The notes beneath the pieces were generated by a model. It was given only the letters and a program-made list of their open reading frames with translations. It did no database searches and was not told the origin of the DNA. The position numbers were made by a program, and so were the translations under genes. From positions 83,592,515 through 83,656,514 of the forward strand of contig NC_134456.1 in NCBI RefSeq assembly GCF_047948215.1: DNA of 64,000 nt, read 5' to 3'. Shown here one piece after another: positions 1 through 10,954 of the stretch. The stretch's first letter is position 1, and every line of letters begins with the position of its first letter. Source of the DNA: Lycorma delicatula. Lineage: Eukaryota > Arthropoda > Insecta > Hemiptera > Fulgoridae.

Positions 1-1
1 T

Positions 2-200
2 ACTACTGCCCACACTGATGAGATGCTCCAGAAACTCAACTTTGAAGCACTGGCTCATCCTCCGTATAGTCCTGATCTTCTGACTACCACTTGTTTGGTC
101 CACTCAAAGAGGTATTAAGTGTAAATCAACGGTCCTCAAAGAGGGCCGTTGATTTACCTCTGACGAAACAGTGAAAGAAGCGGTGCATTCAATTTAATTT
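2..200 (+). pseudogene. Mariner transposase C-terminal remnant
   Basis: In frame from position 2 the sequence reads FEALAHPPYSPDL followed by a degraded CLVHSK. This is the third-aspartate block of D,D34D mariner transposases (usual form HPPYSPDLAPSDYHLF). After a short palindrome the frame resumes as FTSDETVKEAVHSI and a stop, the typical mariner tail. The upstream part is outside the window. The Ser-Asp after PDL is lost, so it is inactive. Confidence 0.8.
121..157. repeat. 17-bp-stem hairpin inside mariner remnant
   Basis: GTAAATCAACGGTCCTC (121-137) is followed by AAA and its reverse complement with one G-T mismatch (141-157). The right arm is normal mariner coding sequence, so the left arm looks like a locally templated inverted copy. 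Confidence 0.85.
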
Positions 201-1960
201 CTGTGGTGTTTAAGTTTTGTTTATTATTAGAAAAAATAATTTTAAATGCAGTAAGCTATATAATAATGGAGTTTCCTTAATAAATCAAATACAAAGTAAT
301 TATTAAACAAAAAAAAAATTATTTTCTTTTTGATACAAAAAATGTTAATGAAAATTTTGTTTAAAGAATAACTTTTAAGAAAAGAATAATTTATTCTTAT
401 AAAATATTTAACTAAAAAAACAAAATTAAAATAGCATAACATATATTGAAACTCGTTTCACTTGTGCCAGTGCATTTTCATTTCCAGTTTGCAAATTATA
501 TTTTTTTATATGCATAAAATTAAGATTCTTGAACACAAAAAGACTGTATGAAATTTTGTTTAATTGGACAAGTATTTAAAGATACTCAGAAAATATTGCA
601 ATATGTTTATGGGCTAGAATATATAAGCTGTGTAGAGTGTGTTGATCACCTTTTTTGATTAGGAAGGTATCCTTCATTATAAATGTGTTCATCGTCATGA
701 AGAGTTGTATCTAGATGAAATATAACATTGAGTAAGGCGGTGGGGGTAATTAGAACATGGATACTCACCACAAGCTTCTTTCTGCTTCTGAGATGAAGGC
801 AAATACTATAAAAGAGATTAAAGAAAATGTGTGCAGCCTATTCCATGAAAATAAATATCCGAATGAATTTAAAATAATTGAATAACTGCTGAAAGAATGG
901 AAATAACAGTAAAAGGGACTACGTTGAAAGAGACAAATCTGATTGTGTTATATACAACAATAAAATAATTTTGAAAGAGTTAGATTTCATTTTTGGGCAA
1001 ACCTTGTAAGTGATTAAAAATTTAATAAACTATGATTGTAAAAGAAAATAAAGACTCTTTTGACACAAAAATTGTTTACAGGATGTCAACTTAACTTTTT
1101 TGACAACATAACTTTGATAAATATATACATCATCAGCAATAGCACCACTAATTAAATCTATTACAAACCATCTTGTTGTTTTCTTGCTTGAGTAGGGTGT
1201 AAATTATACACACTACTCAAAATACTGTAAAATTTTGCTACTAAAATACTGTAAAATTTCACTCTTAGAAGCTAAATACTTCTCTTTAAAGAATAAACAC
1301 AAATTCAAAACAATCATGAATGCTATGGTTTTTCCACCCAAAAACTGTACTTTGCAAATTATACAATTTAAAACTTAACTCATTATTTCAGGATTTTTAA
1401 TAATTTTTGTTTGTGGTAACCAGCACACAGGACAAGGATTCTAATGTGCTACATTGATCTGTGAATCATCTTTTCTTGGAATATGATTGTATTATACAAT
1501 TATTGCATGGTAATAACACCACAAAGACTATGAGTACTTACCATTTTTATCAACTTAAAAAATTCAGTTTCTTTTTTATCTCATGGGGCTTTCTTATTAT
1601 CAAGCTAAGACGGTTGATCTGACTGCTAAACAATGTCAAAGTCCTACTTAGAGTGTCCAAATTATTCCTATCACATTTAGTATAAATATAATCAGTTATT
1701 TATTAAATTGAAAAAATAGCATCACAGCTCCATCTATTCATACTATCATAACGTAAAATGAATAACCTTTAAAATAATAATAATTAATTATTATCTTACC
1801 TGAAAAAATAATATTTACTACAAAATTTTATTGGCACTACCAAAATATAAGAAAGTACTTTCTACGATAAAATAAAAAAAGCAAACACTGCGACTTAGTT
1901 AATTAATGATTAATTACAAATGTACTTAATTTCAATGATTAGGTTATCTATAAAACTAAC
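201..1960. other. AT-rich intron/unknown, no feature seen
   Basis: Between the mariner remnant and the golgin donor at 1960 only short non-conserved ORFs were seen. The 66-codon ORF at 242-442 is low-complexity F/I/N/K. No GRIP-domain exon was recognised. Confidence 0.5.
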
Positions 1961-2152
1961 TTTAAGAGCAGCTAATTCCAACATTAGATCTTCATTATTA
2001 TTTTCAACAACTCCTGAGGTTTCCTTTGCTTTCTCTTTTTCATTATTAAGTTCTTCTAACAATTTTTCATTCTCAGCTTGTATCTCAAGGCACCGTTTTT
2101 CTGTATCAATTATTCGATCAGCTAGATCAACATTATCACTCTTTGTAGTACT
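1961..2152 (-). CDS. GOLGA1: Golgin-97-like gene, coding exon (last seen in window)
   Basis: 192 nt (64 codons), phase 0-0. Acceptor is ATAAATGTTACAG and donor AAA|GTTAGT. It encodes STTKSDNVDLADRIIDTEKR, CLEIQAENEKLLEELNNEKE and ends EDLMLELAALK, again coiled coil. It fits the C-terminal half of golgin-97 upstream of the GRIP domain, whose exons would lie left of position 1. Membership of the same gene rests on strand, phase and composition across a 25-kb intron; a missed small exon in between cannot be excluded. Confidence 0.75.
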
Positions 2153-2381
2153 CTGTAACATTTATATGATTTTTATATAAAATATTAAATACATTTTAAA
2201 TTTCATTTAATATTAAAAAACTGGTGAAGGAAAACACTACGACCTAAAACTAATACAACACTACTTTTCTCAGTAATGTAAATTAATGGCTAATATGAAC
2301 TAAAATAATAAGCACCTTATCATTGAATTACAATATTCAGTAAAGAAATGGTGGAATAATAAATTTCAGGTTAGGTAGCTA

Positions 2382-2539
2382 GCCGACCTCCGTGGCACGA
2401 GTGGTAGCATCTAGGCCTTTCACCCGTAGGTCCTGGGTTCGAATACCTGTCAGGCATGGTATTTTTCAACAAGCTACAAAGCATTCATCTCATCCTCTGC
2501 AGAAAAAAAGTCTTAACTGTGGACCCGGAGGTTAAAAAA
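2382..2539 (+). mobile_element. tRNA-derived SINE with target-site duplication
   Basis: A tRNA-like head carries an A box (TGGCACGAGTGGTAGCATC) and a B box (GGTTCGAATAC) at tRNA spacing with an anticodon-like stem between them. A tRNA-unrelated body follows and ends in an A-run after GGAGGTT. Flanks 2373-2381 and 2540-2548 are identical AGGTAGCTA, a target-site duplication. Mobilised by a LINE in trans, as for all SINEs. It lies 220 bp upstream (in gene sense) of the 1961-2152 exon. Confidence 0.9.
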
Positions 2540-2548
2540 AGGTAGCTA

Positions 2549-4693
2549 ACAGAAAATTATGCAACATCAATTTGTAAAAATAAAATCGCAGCAAATTCAA
2601 TAAATCTGTTAATCTAAAAGCATAATATTTTTTTGGTTTTAATTTTTTATAATAAGGATTTTTTACCTTGCTAATAAAAAAATATCACTAAATTTTTAAA
2701 CTGCCACTACTCCATGTAAATTATGTTTTACACACAACACCAAGCACAGTTTTATGGTAACATCAACTAGTGAGTTCCTTGACTTTAGTTGGCGATTCAT
2801 AAAGTACACTAATATGCCACTTGGGATTACTGTCTGGAGAACTAATCGTGAGAATGTATTTCATGGGGCATCTTCATTATAAAGTAAAACTGTAACCAAT
2901 ATATTAAAGTCATCATGATTTAAAGAAATTTATTTATTACCAGTTAGGCTGATCAGAAGCTCAACAATCAAGGTGTAATTTTATTTTCAATGTTACAGAA
3001 GAGTGCACCTAAATGAGTTCGTTCTTTCTAGTAGAAAAATCAATTTATAATTTACATAACTATTTAAAAGCACCTGAAGAGGACTTACTATACCAGCAAC
3101 CAGACCAGTGGCACAACTACAACAGCTTGTTCTTTTTTACAACAAAGTAACTGCTCACTTCCTAGATTAATTTTATTGAATATAAATCACACATACCTTC
3201 CTTATCTGCCAAAATTTGCTCCTTTTAACTTTGCTTTCAATTTAAAATAAGTGTAATTAATGCTGAATAAGGGAAATATTGACTTCATGTAAGAAGTTTA
3301 GATCATCGTGGTTGTTAGTAATCGTCTTTAAGAAAAGGACTTCTAGAGATCGCTTAAATACAACAGAAATATTGGAATCTTGTACACAACACAGGAAATT
3401 AAATCAAAGGTTGGTGAAAGATAATAGCTACAAAAAATGGATAAGATAAAAAACTTTTTTATACTAGAGTTTAGAACTTTTTATCAGAACTATAAATAAA
3501 TTCAAATGCTGAAATTCTAAATCAATCCATTTTATGTACTGATTTATTTACAAATAGATTATAAATTTTTAAGTACAGATTTCATCAGAGGATATATATA
3601 TACAGTGTCCACATAATTTCTATGTTAAATTTTTAATAATAATAATAATAGTAAACTCATTATTGCAATCACTTGTTTAACAGCTGATTTTTGAAATTAA
3701 AATTCTGAGGGTCAAATCATAGTAAAAATTAGTTACTTTTATATTGATTTGAATATTAGAAAGCGGATAGCGGTATACTTTGTTGGTTGAGGTTCAATTA
3801 ACCTTAAATGGTTGGCAAAAAACTGTACAAGACTATATCTTATTCACATGTCATACATGTTATACTCATTTCATTGGACCATGGAGGGAGTTGCTTACCG
3901 TTCACTAGTTGAACAAATTGCAATCTACACATTAGGAAAAATAAATAATTGATTCATCAGATTATTACAATTTATATCATACTACCTCAAGATAGAAAGA
4001 GAAAATTTTAATCATTTATTATTAAACTAAATGTTTATTGTCACAAAATATATTGAATGAAAACTTTAAACTTAAAAAAATATAGTTCATATATATATTA
4101 TATTAATCGATTCTTTTTTTTTAATATCAATAAATTGACATGAATATTATGTTTAAATCATTTAAAAGTCATTATTAAAAATATATACTTTGTTTCACTA
4201 TGGCAAAAAAAATTCTTTAGCTCGAGTAGAAGATGCCTTCTATAGTACTTTAGATGCCTTTATTACAGAAAATGCTTTTTTAAGGAAGCATATTTAGTCA
4301 TTTTGCAAATTTTGGCACATAAGGAAAAGTATGGATGATATATAAACAACAAAATTGTCCTCCCGGAAAAATAGCTGATAACACAGTTGTAAGACTTTTC
4401 CATTACATGGCTAAAGCCACTTTCCAGGAAAGTTGTGCAACTGTGGGTTGTTTCTGATGCACGGCTTACACACACATCTTAATTTAAAATGTTTATAATT
4501 TTATATAAATATAATACTTTTTGTTAATTCGATTTAATGATTCTAACTAAAACACGCACATATTGCATCTAATTCATATAGGTGTGGCAGTAGTAACACC
4601 GACGGTCAGCACAAACTAAACTAATACTAATTTTACAACTTACATAGAAAACATTTTGCTGTTGCAGCTGGCAGACAGGTGTAGCCCCAAGAC
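2549..4693. other. Intronic AT-rich sequence, no gene seen
   Basis: No conserved ORF, RNA gene or clear repeat boundary recognised. Short ORFs such as 4263-4475 have no family features. Confidence 0.5.
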
Positions 4694-4701
4694 CATATGC
4701 A

Positions 4702-6931
4702 TAGGCTTACCATGTGTCTGAGAAGCCCAGACAGTCCTGATTTTTTAGTGCTGTCTGGGGTTTGAGAATTTTATGACTGGTGAGGATTTTTTTAAATTTT
4801 AGACCTATATGTTTGACATTGCATTTTGAAACATTCTTTTATGGCTGTGCATCTCTCAGCCGACCTTGGAGCAAGGGCTGACGTCGATTTCGATGGAGGC
4901 GTGGCTACCGGTCTCACTACAACTTTTTACTTGGCAACACAACAGGGACAATGTGTTTATGTTGTTTTCATGTATGAGTAACTCGTTTACATGTTTTTGA
5001 TCATTTTATCTTTATTTGTTTTTTGTCTCAACAAATACAACAGAAATACAAATTTTTGAAATTGTGTAATGACAATAACAATGAACTTGTTTATTGCATA
5101 CTATGTACTGAAGAATTTTCTGTTGCACATAAAGGAAAGGGAGACATTGAAGACCACGTGAAAACAGCTAAACACAGAAGTGCTATTAATGCTACTGCTT
5201 CAGCAAGCATAATTGATTTTTTAAAGCCAAAGATGGAAATAACAATAACAGTGATCTGGAGTGTGCTGCTGAAGAATCTACATTTTCATAACAAACTGCT
5301 AGACACGAACTCAGTTTCAAAACATCAGACTGCACATTTAAACTGATTAAAAAGTTATATAATCCAAAATTTTCATCTGCTAGAACCAAAACCAAGGCAA
5401 TTACAGTTAATGTTTTTTTGCCATTTATATTTGATAATGTGTTGTGTTCTTTCAAAAAAATTAATTATGTACAGTAAAGAAAGATAGCTCAAGTAAAACT
5501 TGTTCTGATTGTAGTAAGATATTTCAGTCTGGAGGAGGGAACTGAAGTTAAACTTTTAAATTTTGATTAAGTATCAGGTGAAATGGCTCAAATTTTGACT
5601 GTGTGTGAAAAAAAATTTTTCAAGGTTTCTACAGTGTGTGAAAAAATATAAACTTGAAGAAAAGTTGGTTTGTTGTACTGCTGAGAACAGCAGTAAAAAC
5701 AGCAAAATTACTAATAGTAATTTTGGTGGTGTGAAGAGAAAGGGGAATGAAAATGTGTTCTGAAAACTTCAAAGTGATTTAGATAGACCTATTTTAGGAA
5801 TTGGGTGTTCAGCCCAGATTGTATAAATTCAGTACAAACAGCATGTGATTCTCTACCCCTGGACATAGAAGTTATTGTTATAAAAATTTATAAATATTTT
5901 CATATATATAAAGTAAGATTAACGAAACTTAAAAGAGTTCTATAAATTTGTGGAAACAAATTACAAAAAAAGTATTATATCATAGCAGCACAAGGTCCCT
6001 TCTTCTTAGTTTCTTACCTGCAATAGAAAGAATTCTTTCATTTTTGATGGCCTAAAATCATACTTCTTATCTTGTGACAAATAACCAAATTTGATTTTTT
6101 GAAAATCTAGAAAGTGCACTGTTTTGAAATTTTTATACAGTACTCTTCAGTTATTTAATAATGTAGTTTTGAAATTGGAAGCTAATTCTGTCACAGCAAC
6201 AGAAGCATTTCGGACAAATTCTGAATTAATTTGTCAACTTCAGGAAAGAAACACCCACAAATTGTACCATCTTCTGCCAAAGAATTACTATGCGCTCTTA
6301 AAAGAAAATAATCATTCAGGAACAAATATTCTTTTCAAGCGTAGACAATTTTTATAATTCTAGTATCCAATACTAAGTAGTGAAGAACCAGTTTTGATAA
6401 AGTTAGTAAGTTTCAGAGAATAAATATATGAACTGGAATTGCCGGTCTGATTTAGAAGAGAGTGCACAAGTTGTTAATTAAATTATAAAAGATTCCATAA
6501 ATATTGATGACCTATTTGATGAATGTACATTGTTAAACCAGCTAATTCAAAACCAAAGGGTAGGTTGTGATTCAAGTTCTGAAAAAGTAACACCAGATAT
6601 TATTGAAGAGAAGTGGAAAGCAATTTTTAAGGTGTTTCAATAGACTGATATTTCATGTTGCAATATTTCTAATATGCTTGAATTTGCGATGTCTTTGCCT
6701 GGGACATCTGCTCCAACTGAGAGAGTTTTTTCAATTACAGGGAACATTTGGTCTGCAGAACGGGGTAGGACTTTCAGTATCTACTGTTAAACATCTGGTA
6801 AATGTTAATTCAGAACTTTCTGAAAATACAACTGAGTAAATAAAGTTTAATGTTTCAGTAAGTCTTTTAAGTAATTTCAAAAATATGTCCTAGGTTGGAC
6901 CCAGAAATATGGTAAATATATGGTAAACCTA
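4702..6931 (+). mobile_element. hAT transposon, complete ends, dead transposase
   Basis: Terminal inverted repeats TAGGCTTACCAT (4702) and ATGGTAAACCTA (ending 6931) are flanked by an identical 8-bp duplication CATATGCA (4694-4701 and 6932-6939), the hAT signature. Total 2,230 bp. The interior encodes a BED-finger/hAT-dimerisation transposase remnant on the same strand. Confidence 0.9.
5023..6839 (+). pseudogene. Broken hAT transposase (BED finger to dimerisation domain)
   Basis: The N-terminal ORF (5023-5346) has a BED-like finger: YCILCTEEFSVAHKG then EDHVKTAKHRSA. Around 5800-5890 the frame carries GCSAQI and CDSLPLDIEVIVIKIY, and near 6120-6300 pieces like FNNVVLKLEA, all typical of the ZBED5-like hAT group. 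The C-terminal dimerisation motif MSLPGTSAPTERVFSITGN followed by GNIWSAERG is at 6690-6765, then a frameshift leads to LSVSTVKHLVNVN. Multiple stops and frameshifts show it is non-functional. Only fragments were read; exact breaks need an alignment. Confidence 0.85.
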
Positions 6932-6939
6932 CATATGCA

Positions 6940-8325
6940 CCAGGTATTGAGTCAATGGAGCGATCGAGTTTGAGACCTAGCCATACTAGTTATTTTTTTA
7001 CATTTAAATATTATTCATTTATTTAATTCCACCGCACACTCTGAGATCACAACATAGCAAACGACTGCAATAACTGTACGTCAGTGCTACATTAGCATTC
7101 CTTGCTGTGACAAGGGGTACCATTAACGCAATATGCCCACTTAGTTTAGAGCACTTTTTGGGAAAGGGGTGCGATTTTGCAAAAAAGAATTTTTTGGCAA
7201 ATATTGTTAAGATGTGCCTAAGAAAAATATGACCTTAATTACGCAGAATTTTGAGATACTGAGAGTGAATTTGCTTACCCCCTAGACCTTTTAAGTTGAA
7301 AATTTAATGGCACCAATGCTCCATATATAGAAGTAATCTAACAAAGTTGTCAAAATCCATCCATAGTACTGGAGATATAAGGTAATTTAGAGGGCGATCC
7401 GAACAAACACATATACATACATCTGGAAAATTTCCATCTGGTTTTTTGGGTTCCTTAGATGTCAAAACATCAAGATCCAGTGAAAACCGCATATGCCCAA
7501 ACTGGACCGATTACAATACTTTTGCTTCTACAGCTATAGCACTAGACGGGAAACTAAGAAGACTAATTGTTATACTTGTGTCATTAGTCAGGCTGATGGT
7601 ATAGTTAAGTACTCTTCAGGTGCTTATTTTTCTTATCTGCCAAACAATAAAACTGATAAAACAAAATTGGTTGTAATACAAGTCAGAATCAGTTATGCGT
7701 TTCTAAAACATTACTGGTACAGAAGATAAAAGCATCTGCATTATTACCTAATTTATCTACCTGCAGTAGATAAAGCATTTGCAGTATTTTTGTGTAATGC
7801 AAAAATAATACACAGAATGAACAGTAATCATCTGCTCAATATGAAATACATGACTTATATAGTGCAAAGGCAGATATATCAATTAAGTGTTCATATCTAG
7901 TAAAGTTTTATTTTTGTAACTTAAGTCACTGAAAGAAAGATGACACCTAAATTTTATATAAAAATATGCCATTTTATCCATGATAGTTGGTGGTGATATT
8001 AATTTGAAATTTACACTTATGTTACAACACACTGAAGCAAATTACATAATAAAACGTTTATACAATCTGATTCAGCATGCCATTATGTATGTAAGTTTAA
8101 ATTTCAATCAGTATAAAAATATATAATGTACATAAACTAATGTCTAGTCTACTTTACATTATTTTAGGCTGGGGCTCCACGAACTGTAATTTACAGCAGT
8201 GAAATAGACACTATGTTGAAATGGTTTCATACGCTGTATGTTATACAACAGTAACAATGTCTGCTCAACTACCAAGGTGATATTGCCCTTCGTTCTACAT
8301 AAAAACATATTTTATGTTCTAGATG
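6940..8325. other. Intronic sequence with dispersed-repeat character
   Basis: About 7290-7500 contains a stretch (minus-strand ORF 7304-7492, LDVLTSKEPKKPDGNFPDV) with the look of a dispersed repeat tail: query phrases such as 'concerning ground state of a dinucleotide' cannot be tested here, and no named family is claimed. The rest is AT-rich with no gene. Confidence 0.3.
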
Positions 8326-8329
8326 AGGT

Positions 8330-9070
8330 CTGTTCAGTAAATAACCGAACACATCTAATTGCATGCCAATGGAGATATTTAGCTACTTGCAGTTCGACAG
8401 CATTGGGTTCCACATAACCGCCTCTGTAACCACATGTTCTTGGATTGTTGATATCTCATTTAGTTTTCGTGTTATTGTTATTTGAGTATAACATGTTTAC
8501 AAGTTAGTAGCAATTTTTGTAACGTGTGAATTTCAGGAGCAACTTAAAATTCTGCGTGAAACTGGGGAAAACTTTTACAGAAACATTTCAACTTTTGAAA
8601 CAAGCTTACGAAGATGATGTTCTGGGTTGTATGCAATGTTACAAATGGTTTTCATGATTTGAAAATGGTCTTCAGTTGATTGAAGATGATCCTCGACCAA
8701 GAATCATTTGATGACCAAACAGCGCAAAAAAACGAATGGATGTTTGTTGGCAACTTTTTGAACAAGCCGAAGATGATGAAACATTCATGCAAAGGATCAT
8801 AACAGGAGATGAAAGCTGAGTTTACAGCTACAACACTGAGACAAAAGTTCAATCATCAAAAAATCCAACATTACAAATATCACTACTAACACAAACATGT
8901 TGCACTCAAATTACAATAACACAAAAACTAAATGGATATCAACAGTCTAAGAACATGTGATTGCAGAGGAGGTTATTCAGAACACAAAACTGCCAACCAC
9001 ACATCACTAAATATCTCTTTTGGTGCATAATTAGAAATGTTTGTTTTCTGAACAAACATCATACAGAATA
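8330..9070 (+). mobile_element. Fold-back, internally deleted mariner
   Basis: The left end (from about 8330, TCTGTTCAGTAAATAACCGA) and the sequence up to ~8530 recur in inverted orientation at about 8870-9060, e.g. ACATGTTCTTGGATTGTTGA at left and its near-complement TCAACAGTCTAAGAACATGT at right. The interior is a mariner transposase fragment. The right end is therefore an inverted copy of the left rather than a normal mariner 3' end. The same family, in the opposite orientation, is at 48905-50075. Confidence 0.75.
8540..8862 (+). pseudogene. Mariner transposase fragment
   Basis: Reads FCVKLGKTFTETF-like sequence (from 8550), LLKQAYEDDVLGCMQCYKWF and FENGLQLIEDDPRPR, the N-terminal helix-turn-helix of mariner. 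It then jumps to EDDETFMQRIITGDES around 8770-8820, which contains the first catalytic Asp block (usual ITGDETWVY). A TGA replaces the Trp codon. The second and third Asp blocks are absent. Confidence 0.8.
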
Positions 9071-9652
9071 TATTCCATTTTTCTAGACAGTTTGTTACAG
9101 ACTCCTAGCTCTACATGCATAAGTTACTGCCAATGCACTTTTGTCTACTATTTCAATTTGCTACATAATACAGACATTTTTTATTTAACTATTTCCATAT
9201 TTATACAATAATTTTTTTAGCCTAGGCATATTGTCCAGTAATTAAGTGTAACTTATATGGACTATTATTTTTTTATTGACATTTTGAGGCATTTAGACAT
9301 TTTTATTGATTAAATAATAATAACTCACAGAATGAAAGATTACTGTTTGTGGACCCAAGCAACCCACAATCTTTGCAGAAAATTATCGCTTCTAAATACT
9401 GTTAATACAGTATGTGGAATTCCCTTTATTAGCAACTAAATTTAGTTATAAGGTTTTGGTTGTACAGACCATAATTTACAGCTCAAGGAGTCACAGCCTT
9501 ATTATGAAGTTTGTTCAAACAGCAAGAAATGATTGTGTTTATGTTGAAAAACATGGAAGAAGTTTTTATCTGTAAAACGATAGCGTTAACCAATATTTAT
9601 GATAAGTAGATATATAAATATCAACAGATAAACAAACACATGGAATATAATA
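9071..9652. other. Intronic AT-rich spacer
   Basis: No conserved ORF or repeat boundary recognised between the two transposons. Confidence 0.5.
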
Positions 9653-10954
9653 TACAAGAGATTCAAAGAAACGGGAAATTAAAAAAATTAAATAACGTTA
9701 ATGAAAAACTTTTTTTAGAAAATTAATTTCATTTCATGTAATTGTACAAATGTTGATGAAATCTTCCAGGTGACCTCCTCTTCTACGTAAACACTCACTC
9801 CTCTTCGTTAAATTGTTCATGGTTTGACGTAACATCTCAACTGGAATTTCCGCAATTGCTTCTCGGATCTTTGCCTTCAGTTCCTCCGTTGTAGCAGGTC
9901 TACTGTGGAACACTTTGCTTTTAAGGTGACCCCACAAAATGTAATCGCAAGCTGAGAGATCAGGCTATCTGGGAGGCCATCTAATGCCACCATTTCGTGA
10001 AATGACACGTTGTCCAAACAATCGGCGTACAGCTCCATCAATATTCGTGAATATGTGACGTTGCTCCATCTTGTCGAAACCAGGCTGTGTTAAGAATTGG
10101 TGGAAATCTCTTTTGTTGTTCCACAACAAAGGTTTCAAGCATGGCTACGTAACGAGCCGACATCACTGTAATCACAAGACCGTTGTCACCCTCAAAAAAA
10201 AAAGGGCCTATAACACCGTAAGATGACGTAGCACACCACATGGTCACATTCTGGCTGTGCAACAGATGCTGGTGTAGCTGCGTAGGATTTTCTTGTGCTC
10301 AGTATCTGAAATTTTGCTTGTTAACAAATCCAATGAGGTGGAAATGTGCTTCGTCTGACATCCACAGTTCGTGAACAAACTCTTCATTATCATTTATCTT
10401 CTGAATCATTACATTACGGAATTGTGCTCGCACAACTGCATCGTTCGGTTTCAGTTCCTGGACGATCTGCAACTTGTATGGATGGAATTGCAAGTCCTTC
10501 ACTATCATTCTTCGAACACTTGAACTATGCAATTGTAAAGATGCTGAGAAACGACTGATTGAACGATGTGGACTTCGTGTGACAGCAGCTTGTAAAGCTT
10601 GAACATTCTGTGGTATACGGACGGTTCGCTCACGGCCTGGAGGTTTCTTTTTCATTGCCGAACCAGTTTCCTCAAAATTAGATATCCATGTTTTAATTGC
10701 ATGTGTTGATGGAACACGGTCGTGCCATCCCAGATTAAAATGACGGCGAAATTCTCTATGCACTCCTTCCACACTGTCATTGTTTTTGTAAAACACTTTG
10801 ATAGCAAATGCACGTTGCACACCACTCCAAGGATCCATGACAACTAAATGGCAGGTTAGGTTAGAGAGGCTGGCGCCACTTATCAAGTGGTACCAATCAC
10901 CCACGGCTACCAACACAACTTTCAAAATTTCACGTTTCTTTGAATCACCCTATA
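9653..10954 (-). mobile_element. Tc1/mariner-like DDE transposon (DUF4817-type), copy 1
   Basis: Inverted ends: GATTCAAAGAAACGGGAAATT at left (from ~9660) and, reading inwards from 10954, TATAGGGTGATTCAAAGAAA. The interior is a single transposase pseudogene on the minus strand. A shorter sibling is at 60654-61762, whose ends give the cleaner consensus TACAGRGTGATTCAAAG. Confidence 0.85.
9734..10838 (-). pseudogene. DUF4817/DDE_3-type transposase, nonsense and frameshift
   Basis: From Met at 10838 (MDPWSGVQRAFAIKVFYKNN) the protein has an N-terminal helix-turn-helix of the DUF4817 kind, the linker KPPGRERTVR, and catalytic block 1 MSDEAHFHL. The next block shows QNFRY-stop-AQENP, a TGG-to-TGA change around 10298. 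Block 2 is WFRQDGATSHIH at ~10060. A frameshift follows, then RWPPR-stop-PDLSACDYILWGHLKSKV with the third Asp, and the tail to 9734. The catalytic triad positions remain visible but the frame is broken at least three times. Confidence 0.85.

Noticed and set aside
1910..1960. Extension of the leftmost golgin exon to the end of its ORF
   Set aside because: AAA|GTTAGT is a plausible donor at 1960 and the residues beyond it lose coiled-coil character.
2382..2455. tRNA gene
   Set aside because: Boxes A and B are tRNA-like but the acceptor stem does not pair and a SINE body with target duplication follows.
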